Below, piece by piece: positions 8,457 to 18,327 of a DNA stretch of 64,000 bases. The stretch lies in NCBI RefSeq assembly GCF_014852585.1, contig NZ_JACVBX010000005.1, positions 62,001 through 126,000 of the forward strand, in the 5' to 3' direction. Made by a program: the position numbers and the translations under genes. Within the stretch, counting starts at the first letter, position 1, and each line of letters opens with the position of its first letter. The notes below the pieces were generated by a model. That model made no database searches. It had not been told where the DNA came from and saw nothing but the letters and a program-made list of their open reading frames with translations. The stretch comes from Pseudomonas sp. PDM18. GTDB lineage: Bacteria; Pseudomonadota; Gammaproteobacteria; Pseudomonadales; Pseudomonadaceae.

Positions 8457-8701
8457 TGCCAAAACTCGTCAAAGCGGATTGCGCGGACGCAAAGGTACAC
8501 CGATTGCTACCACCTGACACAACGGGTGGGTCCGCCCAACTTTTCGTTGGCTGGGCCTGGCGGCGCGGAACCGGCATGCTGATTGACACTCTAGAGCAAT
8601 TGCTCTAAAAAACCAGCGACAGCATAAAAACGCGAGGCATCCGGGATTCCTGTGCGAATCACCCGAGAGCCTCCCCACCACGCTTGCGCCAGGAGCCCGT
8701 C
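8457..8701. other. laoR-laoC divergent intergenic region
   Basis: 245 bp between the divergent laoR and laoC starts. It holds the TTGACA -35 and palindromic operator listed separately. The laoC start at 8702 follows a CAGGAG Shine-Dalgarno. Confidence 0.7.
8583..8612 (+). promoter_or_regulatory. laoC promoter with palindromic operator
   Basis: A consensus -35 TTGACA is at 8583-8588. The perfect 16-bp palindrome TAGAGCAATTGCTCTA occupies 8592-8607, in the spacer and reaching the -10 position (TAAAAA, 8606-8611, a weak -10). A repressor bound here would block RNA polymerase. Assignment to LaoR is by adjacency and by the TetR habit of binding palindromes in the divergent gap. Confidence 0.7.
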
Positions 8702-10132
8702 ATGGTTGCCGATATCGCCTACCTGCAGCAGACCCAGCAGCAGATCAGTCAGCTGGAAACTCTTCTCGAACGCCAGCGCCAGGCGTATCGCGCCAACCCG
8801 ATGCCCGACGCCGGCCAGCGCATCCAGTGGCTGAAAAGCCTCGCCAACCTGCTGGTGACCGAGCAGAAGGCGATCATCGACGCGATCAACGCCGACTTCA
8901 GCAACCGCTCCGCCGACGAGACCCTGCTCGCCGAAGTGCTGCCCAGCCTGCACGGCGTGCATTACGCGGCCAAGCGCGTGAAGAAGTGGATGAAGCCCTC
9001 GCGCCGCTCCGTGGGCATGCAGTTCATGCCAGCCTCGGCCAAGGTCATCTACCAGCCGCTGGGCGTGGTCGGCGTGATCGTACCGTGGAACTACCCGCTG
9101 TTCCTCGCCATCGGCCCGCTGACCGGGGCGCTGGCTGCCGGCAACCGGGTGATGATCAAGATGAGCGAATCCACCCCGGAATCCGCCCGCGTGCTGAAAG
9201 AGCTGCTGGGCAAAGTGTTCCCCGAAGACCTGGTCGCCGTGGTTCAGGGTGAAGTGGACGTCGGTGTGGCCTTCTCCAAGCTGCCCTTCGATCACCTGCT
9301 GTTCACCGGCGCCACCAGCGTCGGCAAGCACGTGATGCGCGCCGCCGCCGAGAACCTCACCCCGGTCACCCTGGAGCTGGGCGGCAAGTCGCCGGCCATC
9401 GTTTCCGCCAGCGTGCCGATGAAGGACGCCGCCGAGCGTATCGCCTTCGGCAAGTCGCTCAACGCCGGCCAGACCTGTGTGGCGCCGGACTATGTGCTGG
9501 TGCCGCAGAACCGCGTCGACGAGTTCGTCGAGAGCTACCGCCAGGTGGTCCAGGGCTTCTTCCCGAAACTGGAGAACAACCCTGACTACACCGCGATCAT
9601 CAACGAGCGTCAGCTGTCGCGCCTGAACGGCTACCTCGCCGATGCCCAGGCCCGTGGCGCCACTGTCGTGCCGCTGTTCCCGCAGGCCCAGGGCCGCCGC
9701 CTGCCGCAGGCGCTGGTGCTGAACGTGACCGACGAGATGAAGATCATGCAGGAAGAGATCTTCGGCCCGCTGCTGCCGGTGATCCCCTACCAGAGCCTCG
9801 ACCAGGCGCTCAGCTACATCAACGAGCGCGACCGCCCGCTGGCGCTGTACTTCTTCGGCTACGACAAGCGCGAGCAGGACCACGTACTGGCCCAGACCCA
9901 TTCGGGCGGCGTGTGCCTGAACGACACCCTGCTCCACGTTGCCCAGGACGACATGCCGTTCGGCGGCGTCGGCCCGTCCGGCATGGGCCACTACCACGGC
10001 CACGAAGGCTTCCTGACCTTCTCCAAGGCCAAGGGCGTGTTCAGCAAGCCGCGCTTCAACGCCGCGCGGGTGATCTACCCGCCCTACGGCAAGTCGCTGC
10101 AGAAACTGGTCTACAAGCTGTTCATCCGCTGA
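8702..10132 (+). CDS. laoC: Fatty aldehyde dehydrogenase LaoC (coniferyl-aldehyde dehydrogenase type)
   Basis: 476 aa; the ATG at 8702 has CAGGAG 6-7 nt upstream. It is a class 3-like NAD(P)-dependent aldehyde dehydrogenase: PWNYPLFL near residue 126, the nucleotide loop FTGATSVGK, the general-base Glu in TLELGGKSP, and the catalytic Cys in NAGQTCVAPDYVL. The C-terminal NDTLLHVAQDDMPFGGVGPSG is typical of the coniferyl-aldehyde / fatty aldehyde branch. First gene of laoCBA, with 33 bp to laoB. In the described system it oxidises the long-chain aldehyde made by LaoA to a fatty acid. The cytoplasmic location is inferred from the lack of a signal. Confidence 0.9.
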   Translation: MVADIAYLQQTQQQISQLETLLERQRQAYRANPMPDAGQRIQWLKSLANLLVTEQKAIIDAINADFSNRSADETLLAEVLPSLHGVHYAAKRVKKWMKPSRRSVGMQFMPASAKVIYQPLGVVGVIVPWNYPLFLAIGPLTGALAAGNRVMIKMSESTPESARVLKELLGKVFPEDLVAVVQGEVDVGVAFSKLPFDHLLFTGATSVGKHVMRAAAENLTPVTLELGGKSPAIVSASVPMKDAAERIAFGKSLNAGQTCVAPDYVLVPQNRVDEFVESYRQVVQGFFPKLENNPDYTAIINERQLSRLNGYLADAQARGATVVPLFPQAQGRRLPQALVLNVTDEMKIMQEEIFGPLLPVIPYQSLDQALSYINERDRPLALYFFGYDKREQDHVLAQTHSGGVCLNDTLLHVAQDDMPFGGVGPSGMGHYHGHEGFLTFSKAKGVFSKPRFNAARVIYPPYGKSLQKLVYKLFIR

Positions 10133-10165
10133 CCGACCCCATCCACCCAAGGTGACAGAACAAGA

Positions 10166-10711
10166 ATGACAGACACCTCCCTGAGCGCGCCGGGACTCTC
10201 CCGGCGCGGCGTGCTCAAGATCGGCCTGCTGGGCGGAGCCTTCCTCGCCACGGCGGGCGTCACCGCCACCCTGAGCGGCTGCTCGGCCAGTACTCCGGCC
10301 AACGGTTTCGCCGTGCTGCGCGACTCCGACCTGCCCTTCCTGCGTGCGCTGATCCCGGTGATGCTGGCCGGCGCAGTGCCCGCCGAGCGCATGGCCGAGG
10401 CGGTCAAGGGCACCATCGAAAGCCTCGACAACAGCCTCAATCACCTCTCCCCGGAGATGCTCAAGCTCACCGTGCAGCTGTTCGACGTGCTCGCCCTGCC
10501 GATCACCCGCGGGCCGCTCACCGGCATCTGGGGCAGCTGGGACAACGCCAGCGCGGACGACGTGAAGAACTTCCTGAACCGCTGGCAGAACAGCTCCATC
10601 TCCCTGCTGAAGATGGGCCACAGCTCGCTGCTGCAACTGGTGATGATGGCCTGGTACGGGCGCACGGAATCCTGGGGCCACTGCGGCTACCCCGGCCCGC
10701 CGAAGATCTGA
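10166..10711 (+). CDS. laoB: LaoB, Tat-signal small protein of long-chain alcohol oxidation
   Basis: 181 aa. The N terminus has a twin-arginine signal (LSRRGVLKIGLLGGAFLATA) that ends in a lipobox-like LSGC, so it may be a Tat-exported lipoprotein or a membrane-anchored one. The rest is helical and has no recognisable catalytic motif. It sits between the aldehyde dehydrogenase and the GMC dehydrogenase with gaps of 33 and 39 bp. It matches the third component of the described Lao system, which is needed together with the alcohol dehydrogenase, perhaps to place it at the inner membrane. That localisation role is from memory of the family and not visible here. Confidence 0.82.
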   Translation: MTDTSLSAPGLSRRGVLKIGLLGGAFLATAGVTATLSGCSASTPANGFAVLRDSDLPFLRALIPVMLAGAVPAERMAEAVKGTIESLDNSLNHLSPEMLKLTVQLFDVLALPITRGPLTGIWGSWDNASADDVKNFLNRWQNSSISLLKMGHSSLLQLVMMAWYGRTESWGHCGYPGPPKI

Positions 10712-10750
10712 TGTCACCAGAACAACAAGAATTCGCCTGAGAGATTCCCG

Positions 10751-12346
10751 ATGCCCGTACCCGATCTGTTCGCCGAGGGCCTGGCCCGCGGCTGGAAAGT
10801 CCATAACGGCTCGCGCCTGGACAAGGACCTGACCCTGGAAGCCGACGTCGTCATCGTCGGCAGCGGCGCCGGTGGCGGCACCACCGCCGAAGCCCTGAGC
10901 GCTGCCGGCTACAAGGTGCTGCTGGTGGAAGAAGGCCCGCTCAAGACCAGCACAGACTTCAAGATGCAGGAGTCCGACGCCTACCCCAGCCTGTACCAGG
11001 AAGGCATCGGCCGGATGAGCAAGGATGGCGCCATCACCATCCTCCAGGGCCGCGCCGTGGGCGGCACCACCCTGGTCAACTGGACCTCCAGCTTCCGCAC
11101 CCCCGAGCCGACCCTGGAACACTGGGCCAAGGAACACGACGTGAAGGGCCACAGCGTCGCCGAGATGGCGCCCTGGTTCGAGAAGATGGAGCAGCGGCTG
11201 GGCGTCGCGCCCTGGATCATGCCGCCCAACGCCAACAACGACGTGATCCGCAATGGCTGCGAGAAGCTCGGCCTGCACTGGAAGGTCATCCCGCGCAACG
11301 TCCGTGGCTGCTGGAACATCGGCTACTGCGGGATGGGCTGCCCGACCAACGCCAAGCAGTCGATGCTGGTGACTACCATTCCGGCGACCCTGGAGAAAGG
11401 CGGCGAACTGCTGTTCCTCGCCCGCGCCGACCGCCTGCTGCACGACGGCAACAAGGTCAGCAGCCTGGAGTGCTCGGCCATGGACGAGCGCTGCGTCGCC
11501 CCCACCGGCCGCAGGATCACCATCAAGGCGCGTCACTACGTGCTCTCCGGCGGCGGCATCAATACCCCGGCGATCCTCCTGCGCTCCAAGGCGCCGGACC
11601 CGAACGGCCGCGTCGGCCAGCGCACCTTCCTGCACACGGTGAACTTCAGCGCCGCCCTGTTCGACGAGGTCATCAACCCCTTCTACGGCGCGCCGCAGTC
11701 GATCTATTCCGACCACTTCCAGTGGGACGACGGCGCCGCCGGGCGCATGTCCTACAAGCTCGAAGTCCCGCCGCTACAGCCGGCGCTCAGCGCCACCCTG
11801 CTCGGCCGCTTCGGCGAGGACAACGCGCTGCGCATGGAGCAGCTGCCGCACACCAACGTGATCCTGGCGCTGATGCGCGACGGCTTCCATCCGGACAGCG
11901 CAGTCGGCTCGGTCAGCCTGCGCGGCGACGACACCCCGGTGCTCGACTACCAGATGACCGACTACACCTGGGACGGCATCCGCCGCGCCTTCCACACCAT
12001 GGCCGACATCCAGTTCGCCGCTGGCGCCAAGGCCGTGCTGCCGCTGCATGCCGATGCCGACTACGTGAAGAGCGCCAAGGAAGCCCACGAACTGATCGAC
12101 GGCCTGAGCCTGGAGCTCTACCGCACCCGCCTGGGCAGCGCCCACGTGATGGGCGGATGCGCCATGGGCGAGGATCCAAAGCAGTCGGTGTGCGACAGCC
12201 TCGGCCGCCACCACCAGTTGGAGAATCTGTCGATCCACGACGGCTCGCTGTTCCCCACCAGCATCGGCGCCAACCCGCAGCTCTCGGTCTACGGCCTCAC
12301 CGCGCAACTGGCCGACGCCCTGGCCAAGCGCCTGGGCAGGGCCTGA
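10751..12346 (+). CDS. laoA: Long-chain alcohol dehydrogenase LaoA (GMC oxidoreductase)
   Basis: 531 aa GMC-type flavoprotein. The Rossmann FAD motif is DVVIVGSGAGGGTTAEAL near residues 33-50. RAVGGTTLVNWT matches the GMC signature-1 region, and YVLSGGGINTPAILLRS matches signature 2. The C terminus has HVMGGCAMGEDPKQSVCD and the FAD-closing SLFPTSIGANPQLSVYGL. A cluster of cysteines (RGCWNIGYCGMGCP, about residues 189-202) is typical of the alcohol-oxidising subgroup. Last gene of laoCBA; in the described system LaoA oxidises long-chain primary alcohols from SDS or alkane breakdown to aldehydes. No signal peptide, which fits the need for LaoB. Confidence 0.9.
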   Translation: MPVPDLFAEGLARGWKVHNGSRLDKDLTLEADVVIVGSGAGGGTTAEALSAAGYKVLLVEEGPLKTSTDFKMQESDAYPSLYQEGIGRMSKDGAITILQGRAVGGTTLVNWTSSFRTPEPTLEHWAKEHDVKGHSVAEMAPWFEKMEQRLGVAPWIMPPNANNDVIRNGCEKLGLHWKVIPRNVRGCWNIGYCGMGCPTNAKQSMLVTTIPATLEKGGELLFLARADRLLHDGNKVSSLECSAMDERCVAPTGRRITIKARHYVLSGGGINTPAILLRSKAPDPNGRVGQRTFLHTVNFSAALFDEVINPFYGAPQSIYSDHFQWDDGAAGRMSYKLEVPPLQPALSATLLGRFGEDNALRMEQLPHTNVILALMRDGFHPDSAVGSVSLRGDDTPVLDYQMTDYTWDGIRRAFHTMADIQFAAGAKAVLPLHADADYVKSAKEAHELIDGLSLELYRTRLGSAHVMGGCAMGEDPKQSVCDSLGRHHQLENLSIHDGSLFPTSIGANPQLSVYGLTAQLADALAKRLGRA

Positions 12347-12363
12347 GGCGCAATCCGGCTCCC

Positions 12364-12440
12364 GTAGGGCGCATAACGCGCCAGCGTTATCCGCCGCGGG
12401 TTGGCCGGCGGATAACCCGTTCCGGGTTATTCGCCCCACG
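12364..12440. repeat. Dispersed double-hairpin repeat, long form
   Basis: Two hairpins in series. The first is TAGGGCGCATAACGCGCCAG paired with its own downstream CGTTATCCGCC. The second is GGCGGATAACCCG / CGGGTTATTCGCC. A nearly identical copy is at 63743-63820 and a short form at 7595-7622. Confidence 0.8.
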
Positions 12441-12466
12441 AAACAGAGCAGCATCAGGCAAGACCA

Positions 12467-12499
12467 CACGCGCAGGCTCTGGCACAGGCCCTGCGCGTG
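12467..12499 (+). terminator. Hairpin downstream of laoA
   Basis: A 10-bp stem CACGCGCAGG / CCTGCGCGTG with a 13-nt loop. There is no U-tract, so it may be a 3'-end stabilising hairpin and not a true intrinsic terminator. Confidence 0.4.
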
Positions 12500-12532
12500 A
12501 CTCACCGGTCTCTCGCCGGCTATCTCAGGTAG

Positions 12533-13504
<972 letters not shown>

Positions 13505-13627
13505 CTTCGCGCGTTTCGACACTTTTTCATTGAGTTCTCACAAACCCGGGGCGTTGTGGATTGTCTATCCTCCACCTTCGCCCCGTTTGGTTTTCCAGCC
13601 GGCCCTGCCGGCGGTTCGTGAGATGCC

Positions 13628-15331
13628 ATGTCCTCGTTGAATTCCCGCTCCCGCGCCTCCCTGCTTGGCTTCTGTAGCCTCCTGCTGCTGAGCTTTGCCC
13701 TGCACGCTGCGGAACATCCGGCCCAGGCCAGCGTTGCCAGCGCGCACCCATCGGCTACCGTGGCCGGCCTGGAGACCCTCGCTGACGGCGGTAACGCCTT
13801 CGACGCCGCCGTGGCCATCGCTGCTGCGCTGGCGGTGGTCGAGCCCTATGGTTCCGGCCTGGGCGGGGGCGGCTTCTTCCTGCTACGCAAGGCCGGCAAC
13901 CCGCCGACCTACCACTTCATCGACGCCCGCGAACGCGCCCCGCTAGCCGCCCACGCGCGGATGTACGAGCGCAACGGCAAGGTCGACCCGCAACTGTCGC
14001 TCAACGGCCCGCTGGCCGCCGGCATCCCCGGCCTGCCCGCCGCCCTGACGGACATCACCAGCCGCTATGGCCGCAAGACCCTGGCGAACAACCTTGTGCC
14101 GGCGATCCGCCTTGCCACCGACGGCGTGTCCATCGACCGCGTCTACATCGACCGCGCCTCCTGGCGTCTGGACGCGATGCGCAAGGACCGCGAGACCGCG
14201 CGCATCTTCCTCGATCAGGGCAACCTGCCCGAGGAATACAGCCTGATGCGCCAGCCACAGCTGGCCAACACCCTGGAGAAGCTGGCGCGCTACGGCCGTA
14301 TCGGCTTCTACGAAGGCGAGACCGCGGAGAAACTGGTGGATGGCGTGCGCGCCGCCGGCGGCGTCTGGAGCCTGGAAGACCTCGCCAGCTACCGCACCGT
14401 CGAACGCCAGGCACTGCGCTACCCGCTGGCCGACGGCCGCGAACTGATCAGCGCCCCGCCGCCCTCCGCCGGCGGCGTGGCCCTGGCGCAAAGCCTGGGC
14501 ATGCTGCAGCAACTGCCTTGGCAGAAAGCCGAACCGGTGCAGCGCGCGCATTACGTAGTCGAAGCCCTGCGCCGCGCCTACCGTGACCGCGGCCTGCTGG
14601 GCGACCCGGACCGCGTCGCCAACCCGGTCAACCAACTGCTCGCGCCGGACTACCTGAAGCGCCTGGCCGCCGGTATCGATCCGCAGCGCGCCACGCCCAG
14701 CTCCTCCCTGCCGCCGGCACCCGCCTGGCGCGAAGGCGATCACACCACCCACTTCGTGGTAATGGACGCCGACGGCAATGCCGTCGCCGCCACTTTGTCG
14801 GTCAACCTTCCGTTCGGCGCGGCCTTCACCGTGCCGGGCACCGGCGTATTGCTCAACGACGAGATGGACGACTTCGCCACCGACGTCAGCGGCGCCAACG
14901 CCTACCAGTTGGCCGGCAGCCAGGCCAATGCGGTGGCCGCCGGCAAGCGCCCGCTGTCGAGCATGAGCCCGAGCTTCATCGAAAGCCCCACCGAACTGGC
15001 CGCCTTTGGTACGCCGGGCGGCAGCCGGATTCCCAGCATGGTGCTGCTGGCAATGCTGGAGTATCTGGACGGTAAGCCGGTGCAGCGCTGGGTCTCTTCG
15101 CCGCGCTACCACCATCAGTTCCTGCCCGACGTGATCGAGCATGAACCGCGCGCCTTCACCGCCGCCGAAATGGCCGACCTGCAGCGCCGGGGCTACACCC
15201 TCAAGGACGTCGGTCGCGCCTATGGCAACCAGCAGGTGTTGCTGTGGAACAAGAAGTCCGGCGAGGTGCAGTCCGCCAGTGATCCGCGCGGCATCGGTCT
15301 GGCGACCGAACTGGCGGCGCCGCTGCGCTGA
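13628..15331 (+). CDS. ggt: Gamma-glutamyltranspeptidase
   Basis: 567 aa proenzyme with a signal peptide (residues 1-28, ending ALHAAE), so periplasmic. Autoprocessing is expected before Thr373 in DHTTHFVVMDADGNAVA, whose new N-terminal Thr is the nucleophile. PLSSMSPSF carries the serines that bind the gamma-glutamyl group, and LGGGGFFLLRKAG lies in the large subunit. The enzyme hydrolyses glutathione and other gamma-glutamyl compounds or transfers the glutamyl group to amino acids or peptides. The stop at 15329-15331 abuts, without a gap, the stop of the convergent transporter gene (TGATCA). Confidence 0.94.
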   Translation: MSSLNSRSRASLLGFCSLLLLSFALHAAEHPAQASVASAHPSATVAGLETLADGGNAFDAAVAIAAALAVVEPYGSGLGGGGFFLLRKAGNPPTYHFIDARERAPLAAHARMYERNGKVDPQLSLNGPLAAGIPGLPAALTDITSRYGRKTLANNLVPAIRLATDGVSIDRVYIDRASWRLDAMRKDRETARIFLDQGNLPEEYSLMRQPQLANTLEKLARYGRIGFYEGETAEKLVDGVRAAGGVWSLEDLASYRTVERQALRYPLADGRELISAPPPSAGGVALAQSLGMLQQLPWQKAEPVQRAHYVVEALRRAYRDRGLLGDPDRVANPVNQLLAPDYLKRLAAGIDPQRATPSSSLPPAPAWREGDHTTHFVVMDADGNAVAATLSVNLPFGAAFTVPGTGVLLNDEMDDFATDVSGANAYQLAGSQANAVAAGKRPLSSMSPSFIESPTELAAFGTPGGSRIPSMVLLAMLEYLDGKPVQRWVSSPRYHHQFLPDVIEHEPRAFTAAEMADLQRRGYTLKDVGRAYGNQQVLLWNKKSGEVQSASDPRGIGLATELAAPLR

Positions 15332-17179
15332 TCAGGGCAGGATGAGGGCCGGAGCGTCCTCTTCGCGAGCATCGAACAAACCATGTTCGGTGCCCAGTTG
15401 CAGCACGTTGCGCAAGCTCTGGATGATCCGGCTGACGTAGCCCAGGTCGTTCATCAGCGAGCTCATCTGCAGGCCGTCCAGCTCCTGTCGGCGCACCGCC
15501 GCGAACAGGCGCTGGCGGAACGCCGCATCGAACTCCGCAGCGCTTTCGTCGAGCAACTGCAGACGCGCCACCAAAGCCTCCTCCGGCAGATCGCCGCCAA
15601 GCAGCGAGCCCAGCGCGCGGACTTCACGCAACATACCGATCAGGTGCCGGCGCAGCTCGACGTAGGTGTCGCGCAGCGTCGAAGGCTCACCCAGCAGTGC
15701 CTGGCCGAGGTTCTTCTGCAGGTGCTTGGCGTCCTTCACCGCGTCCACCAGCTGCAGCGCCACCACCTGGCAGGACAGCCAGAAGCGCTGGTGTTCCTCG
15801 TCCAGCGGCACTTCCAGGCGGCTCATGAAGCTCAGCAGGTCGCCATACACACCCTTGATATGGCGCTGGTAAAGCACTTCCGCTGCCAGCGCATGGCGAT
15901 CCGGTGCAGCCTGCAGCTGGCTCTCGTCCACCCGCGGCTGGTTGAGCATCTCCACCGGCAGGTACAGCGCGTGGCAGATCACCTCGATGCTCAGGCGCCC
16001 CAGGTGGCGCAACTCCTGCAGCACCGCGCTGGCGGCAGCGTCGGCGGAGTCCAGCGCGCGTTCGTTGAGGTAGCGCGCATGGGTGCGTTCGATGGAGGGC
16101 AGAGCCGGCGCCATGTCGGTGATCAGCACCGTCGGCTCTTCGACCTCCGGCAGCCAGCGCACGAGCGCATTGGCCAATGCACCCTGGATCGGCCAGAACA
16201 GCACCACGCCCATGCCATTGAACAGGGTGTGGAACAACGCCAGCTGGATCATCGGGTTGTCCGCCAGCCCCACCGGCGTCACCAGCCAGTGCACCAGCCA
16301 GGTCAGCGGTGCGAGCAGGAGGAACGCCAGCACCCCGGTCACCACGTTGAACAGCACGTGCGCCAGCGCCAATCGTTGCCCGCTGCGGTTGCCGCCCAGG
16401 GAGCCGACAAAGGCCGTGGTGACGCTGCTGCCGACATTGGAGCCGATGGCGATCGCAAGGCTCTGACCCAACTCCAGCTGGCCGCCCGCAAGGGCGGCTA
16501 ACGTCAGCATCAGGGTCGCGTGACTGGACTGCAGCACCACGGTGATGAGGATGCCGAAAGTGACGAACAGCAGCGCGCCGAGCATGCCCTCCGAGCGCAG
16601 TTCGCTCATGTCCATGGCGTCGCCGAAGCTGCCGAAGCCATCCTTGATCTGGTCGATGCCCAGGAAGATGAAGGCGATGCCCAGCAGGATGCGTCCGGCG
16701 GCCTTGCTCTTGGCGCCGTTGAACCCCATCAGCACGCCGAACACCAGCAAGGGCAGCGCCAGGGGGCTGAGGCTGAGGTTCTGCCCGGCCAGCGCCAGCA
16801 ACCAGATGCCGCTGGTGGCACCGAGGTTTGCCCCAAAAAGAATGGCGATACCACCGGCCAACTGGATCAGCCCGGTGCTGATGAAGGCGATGGTGAGCAG
16901 GGAAACCAGGGTCGAGGATTGCAGTAGAAAGGTGCCGATGAGGCCGAACAGCAGGCTCTTGCCGCGGGTTGCGGTGCTCTTCTCCAGCCAGCGTTCGAGC
17001 TGGCTGCCGGCGAGGTCGCGCAGGCCTTCCTCCAGGCACTGCATGCCGAACAGGAACAGCGCCAGGCCCGCTCCCAACTGCAGCAGACCGGCGCTGGACC
17101 AGAAGGTGTAGCCCAGGGCGACGGCGACCAGCAGCAGAAGCAGCGGACGCAGGTGCTTCTTCAGCGCGCTCAGGTTCAT
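15332..17179 (-). CDS. Na/Pi cotransporter family protein with PhoU-like C-terminal domain
   Basis: 615 aa. The first 340 residues hold 8-9 membrane segments with the two QSS-type repeats that mark the NptA / PNaS fold: TFLLQSSTLVSLLTIAF and TVVLQSSHATLMLTLAAL, plus GANLGATSGIWLL and GSNVGSSVTTAFVGS re-entrant segments. The C-terminal part (about residues 370-610) is helical and PhoU-like. Such proteins couple sodium to phosphate movement across the inner membrane; some export phosphate or act in c-di-AMP-linked control, but the direction is unknown here. No ABC phosphate genes are adjacent. Convergent with ggt. Confidence 0.88.
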   Translation of the reverse strand: MNLSALKKHLRPLLLLLVAVALGYTFWSSAGLLQLGAGLALFLFGMQCLEEGLRDLAGSQLERWLEKSTATRGKSLLFGLIGTFLLQSSTLVSLLTIAFISTGLIQLAGGIAILFGANLGATSGIWLLALAGQNLSLSPLALPLLVFGVLMGFNGAKSKAAGRILLGIAFIFLGIDQIKDGFGSFGDAMDMSELRSEGMLGALLFVTFGILITVVLQSSHATLMLTLAALAGGQLELGQSLAIAIGSNVGSSVTTAFVGSLGGNRSGQRLALAHVLFNVVTGVLAFLLLAPLTWLVHWLVTPVGLADNPMIQLALFHTLFNGMGVVLFWPIQGALANALVRWLPEVEEPTVLITDMAPALPSIERTHARYLNERALDSADAAASAVLQELRHLGRLSIEVICHALYLPVEMLNQPRVDESQLQAAPDRHALAAEVLYQRHIKGVYGDLLSFMSRLEVPLDEEHQRFWLSCQVVALQLVDAVKDAKHLQKNLGQALLGEPSTLRDTYVELRRHLIGMLREVRALGSLLGGDLPEEALVARLQLLDESAAEFDAAFRQRLFAAVRRQELDGLQMSSLMNDLGYVSRIIQSLRNVLQLGTEHGLFDAREEDAPALILP

Positions 17180-17242
17180 CGGCTACCCAAGGAGTTCACC
17201 CGGCGATCCGGGCTGGCGAGGCGGCCACGCCGCCCCAGCCGA

Positions 17243-17581
17243 TCAGTCCTTCTTGTAGCCGCTGGTGGTGCAGCCCAGGCAGCGCACGAAGGCGGCCTTG
17301 CCCGGATCGACCACGAGCGCCTGACCGGCTTCCTTGACGTTACCGCCAGCCGCACTGAACGGCAGGGTCACCACGAAGGCCGCGGTACCGACCACGGTGG
17401 CGGCGATCAGCAGCGGACGCGCGATCAGCAAGTCACCGAGCATCGAATAAAACGGTGGGGCCGAGACGACGTAGGTCGGGTCGCCACTGACGTTGCTCAC
17501 TTCTTCCTGAGCAACAGCCGGCAGCACCGAAAATGCACAGACCAGTGCCATCGCAGTGGCGGCGGTGCGGAACAGGGTCAT
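17243..17581 (-). CDS. Small exported protein of unknown function
   Basis: 112 aa from the ATG at 17581, with AAAAAGGA about 9 nt upstream; a longer in-frame start has no ribosome site. It has a signal peptide [20 protein letters not shown] ending at AVAQ, a short mature region ([20 protein letters not shown]), a hydrophobic stretch of about 20 residues ([19 protein letters not shown]), and two Cys in [14 protein letters not shown] at the C terminus. I do not recognise a family with a known role. One membrane segment after the signal peptide suggests an inner-membrane protein facing the periplasm. Confidence 0.7.
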   Translation of the reverse strand: MTLFRTAATAMALVCAFSVLPAVAQEEVSNVSGDPTYVVSAPPFYSMLGDLLIARPLLIAATVVGTAAFVVTLPFSAAGGNVKEAGQALVVDPGKAAFVRCLGCTTSGYKKD

Positions 17582-17665
17582 GGAGGGAAGTCCTTTTTTG
17601 TGTAGTTGGGGCAGGCAGACTGCCATAACTATAACAGCGCTCCATGACTTGTCGCGTGACAGCCT

Positions 17666-18244
17666 TCAATCGCCGAAGAATGCGTATTCCGGCTTTTTCG
17701 GCACGAACGGCCGATAGAACGCCAGCATCCGGCGCAGGTCGACGGCTTCATCGCCGGTGGGCCAGAACGGCTCGCCGATGACGATGCGCCGGCCGGGGTA
17801 ATCCAGCGCCGCCAGCACGATGGGCACGCCCGCGCCACGGGCGATGTGGTAGAAGCCCATTTTCCAGCGTTCGACCTTCTTGCGCGTGCCCTCCGGGGAG
17901 AGGATCAGCATCATCTCGCGGTTATCGTGAAAGGCCTGGATCGCCTGGTCCACGGTATTCAGCTTGCGGTGGCGCTGGATCGGGATGCCGCCCCAGCGGC
18001 GCATGAGGCCGCCAAAGGGCCCGCGGAAGATGGTGTGCTTGCCGAACCAGCGGGCGTTCAGGCGCAGCACGAACTTCACCGCCAGAAAGAGAATGAAGTC
18101 CCAGTTGGACGTATGGTGCGCGCCGATCACCACGAACTTGTCGAGTGGGGGCAGCGCACCTTCGATACGCCAGCCGGCCAGGCGCAGCATGCTGTGGCCG
18201 AGCGCCTCGGCGAACGGGTTGCGGGGCAGATAGTTGCCGGACAT
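17666..18244 (-). CDS. 1-acylglycerol-3-phosphate acyltransferase-type protein
   Basis: 192 aa. The acyltransferase motif HxxxxD appears as HHTSNWD (GAHHTSNWDFILF, near residues 43-54), followed by the glycine/proline-rich block FRGPFGGLMRRWGGIPIQR. The motif ILSPEGTRKK is the third conserved block of PlsC-like enzymes (xxPEGTR). The family transfers fatty acyl groups to lysophosphatidate or related glycerolipids at the inner membrane. It is shorter than PlsC (about 240 aa) and lacks an obvious N-terminal membrane helix, so it belongs to the small cytoplasmic-facing subgroup; the substrate is unknown. Same strand as and 83 bp downstream of mutM. Confidence 0.85.
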   Translation of the reverse strand: MSGNYLPRNPFAEALGHSMLRLAGWRIEGALPPLDKFVVIGAHHTSNWDFILFLAVKFVLRLNARWFGKHTIFRGPFGGLMRRWGGIPIQRHRKLNTVDQAIQAFHDNREMMLILSPEGTRKKVERWKMGFYHIARGAGVPIVLAALDYPGRRIVIGEPFWPTGDEAVDLRRMLAFYRPFVPKKPEYAFFGD

Positions 18245-18254
18245 GAGTCACCTG

Positions 18255-18276
18255 AAGGCCCCTCTTCGGAGGCCTT
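18255..18276. other. Hairpin in the mutM-acyltransferase gap
   Basis: AAGGCC at 18255-18260 pairs with GGCCTT at 18271-18276, and the inner bases are partly paired. A T-rich run (TTTGTTGTT) follows only on the + strand, opposite to the genes, so it is not a clear terminator for either. Confidence 0.4.
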
Positions 18277-18327
18277 TGTTGTTATGAGGGAGGGCAGATC
18301 GGGCAGCTTAACGGCCGCCCACGGGCT

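Noticed and set aside
8591..11716. Long open frame (about 1040 codons) on the minus strand across the lao genes
   Set aside because: It is antisense to laoC, laoB and laoA, which all have clear family motifs, and its protein is a His/Gly/Arg/Gln-rich product typical of the complementary frame in GC-rich DNA.
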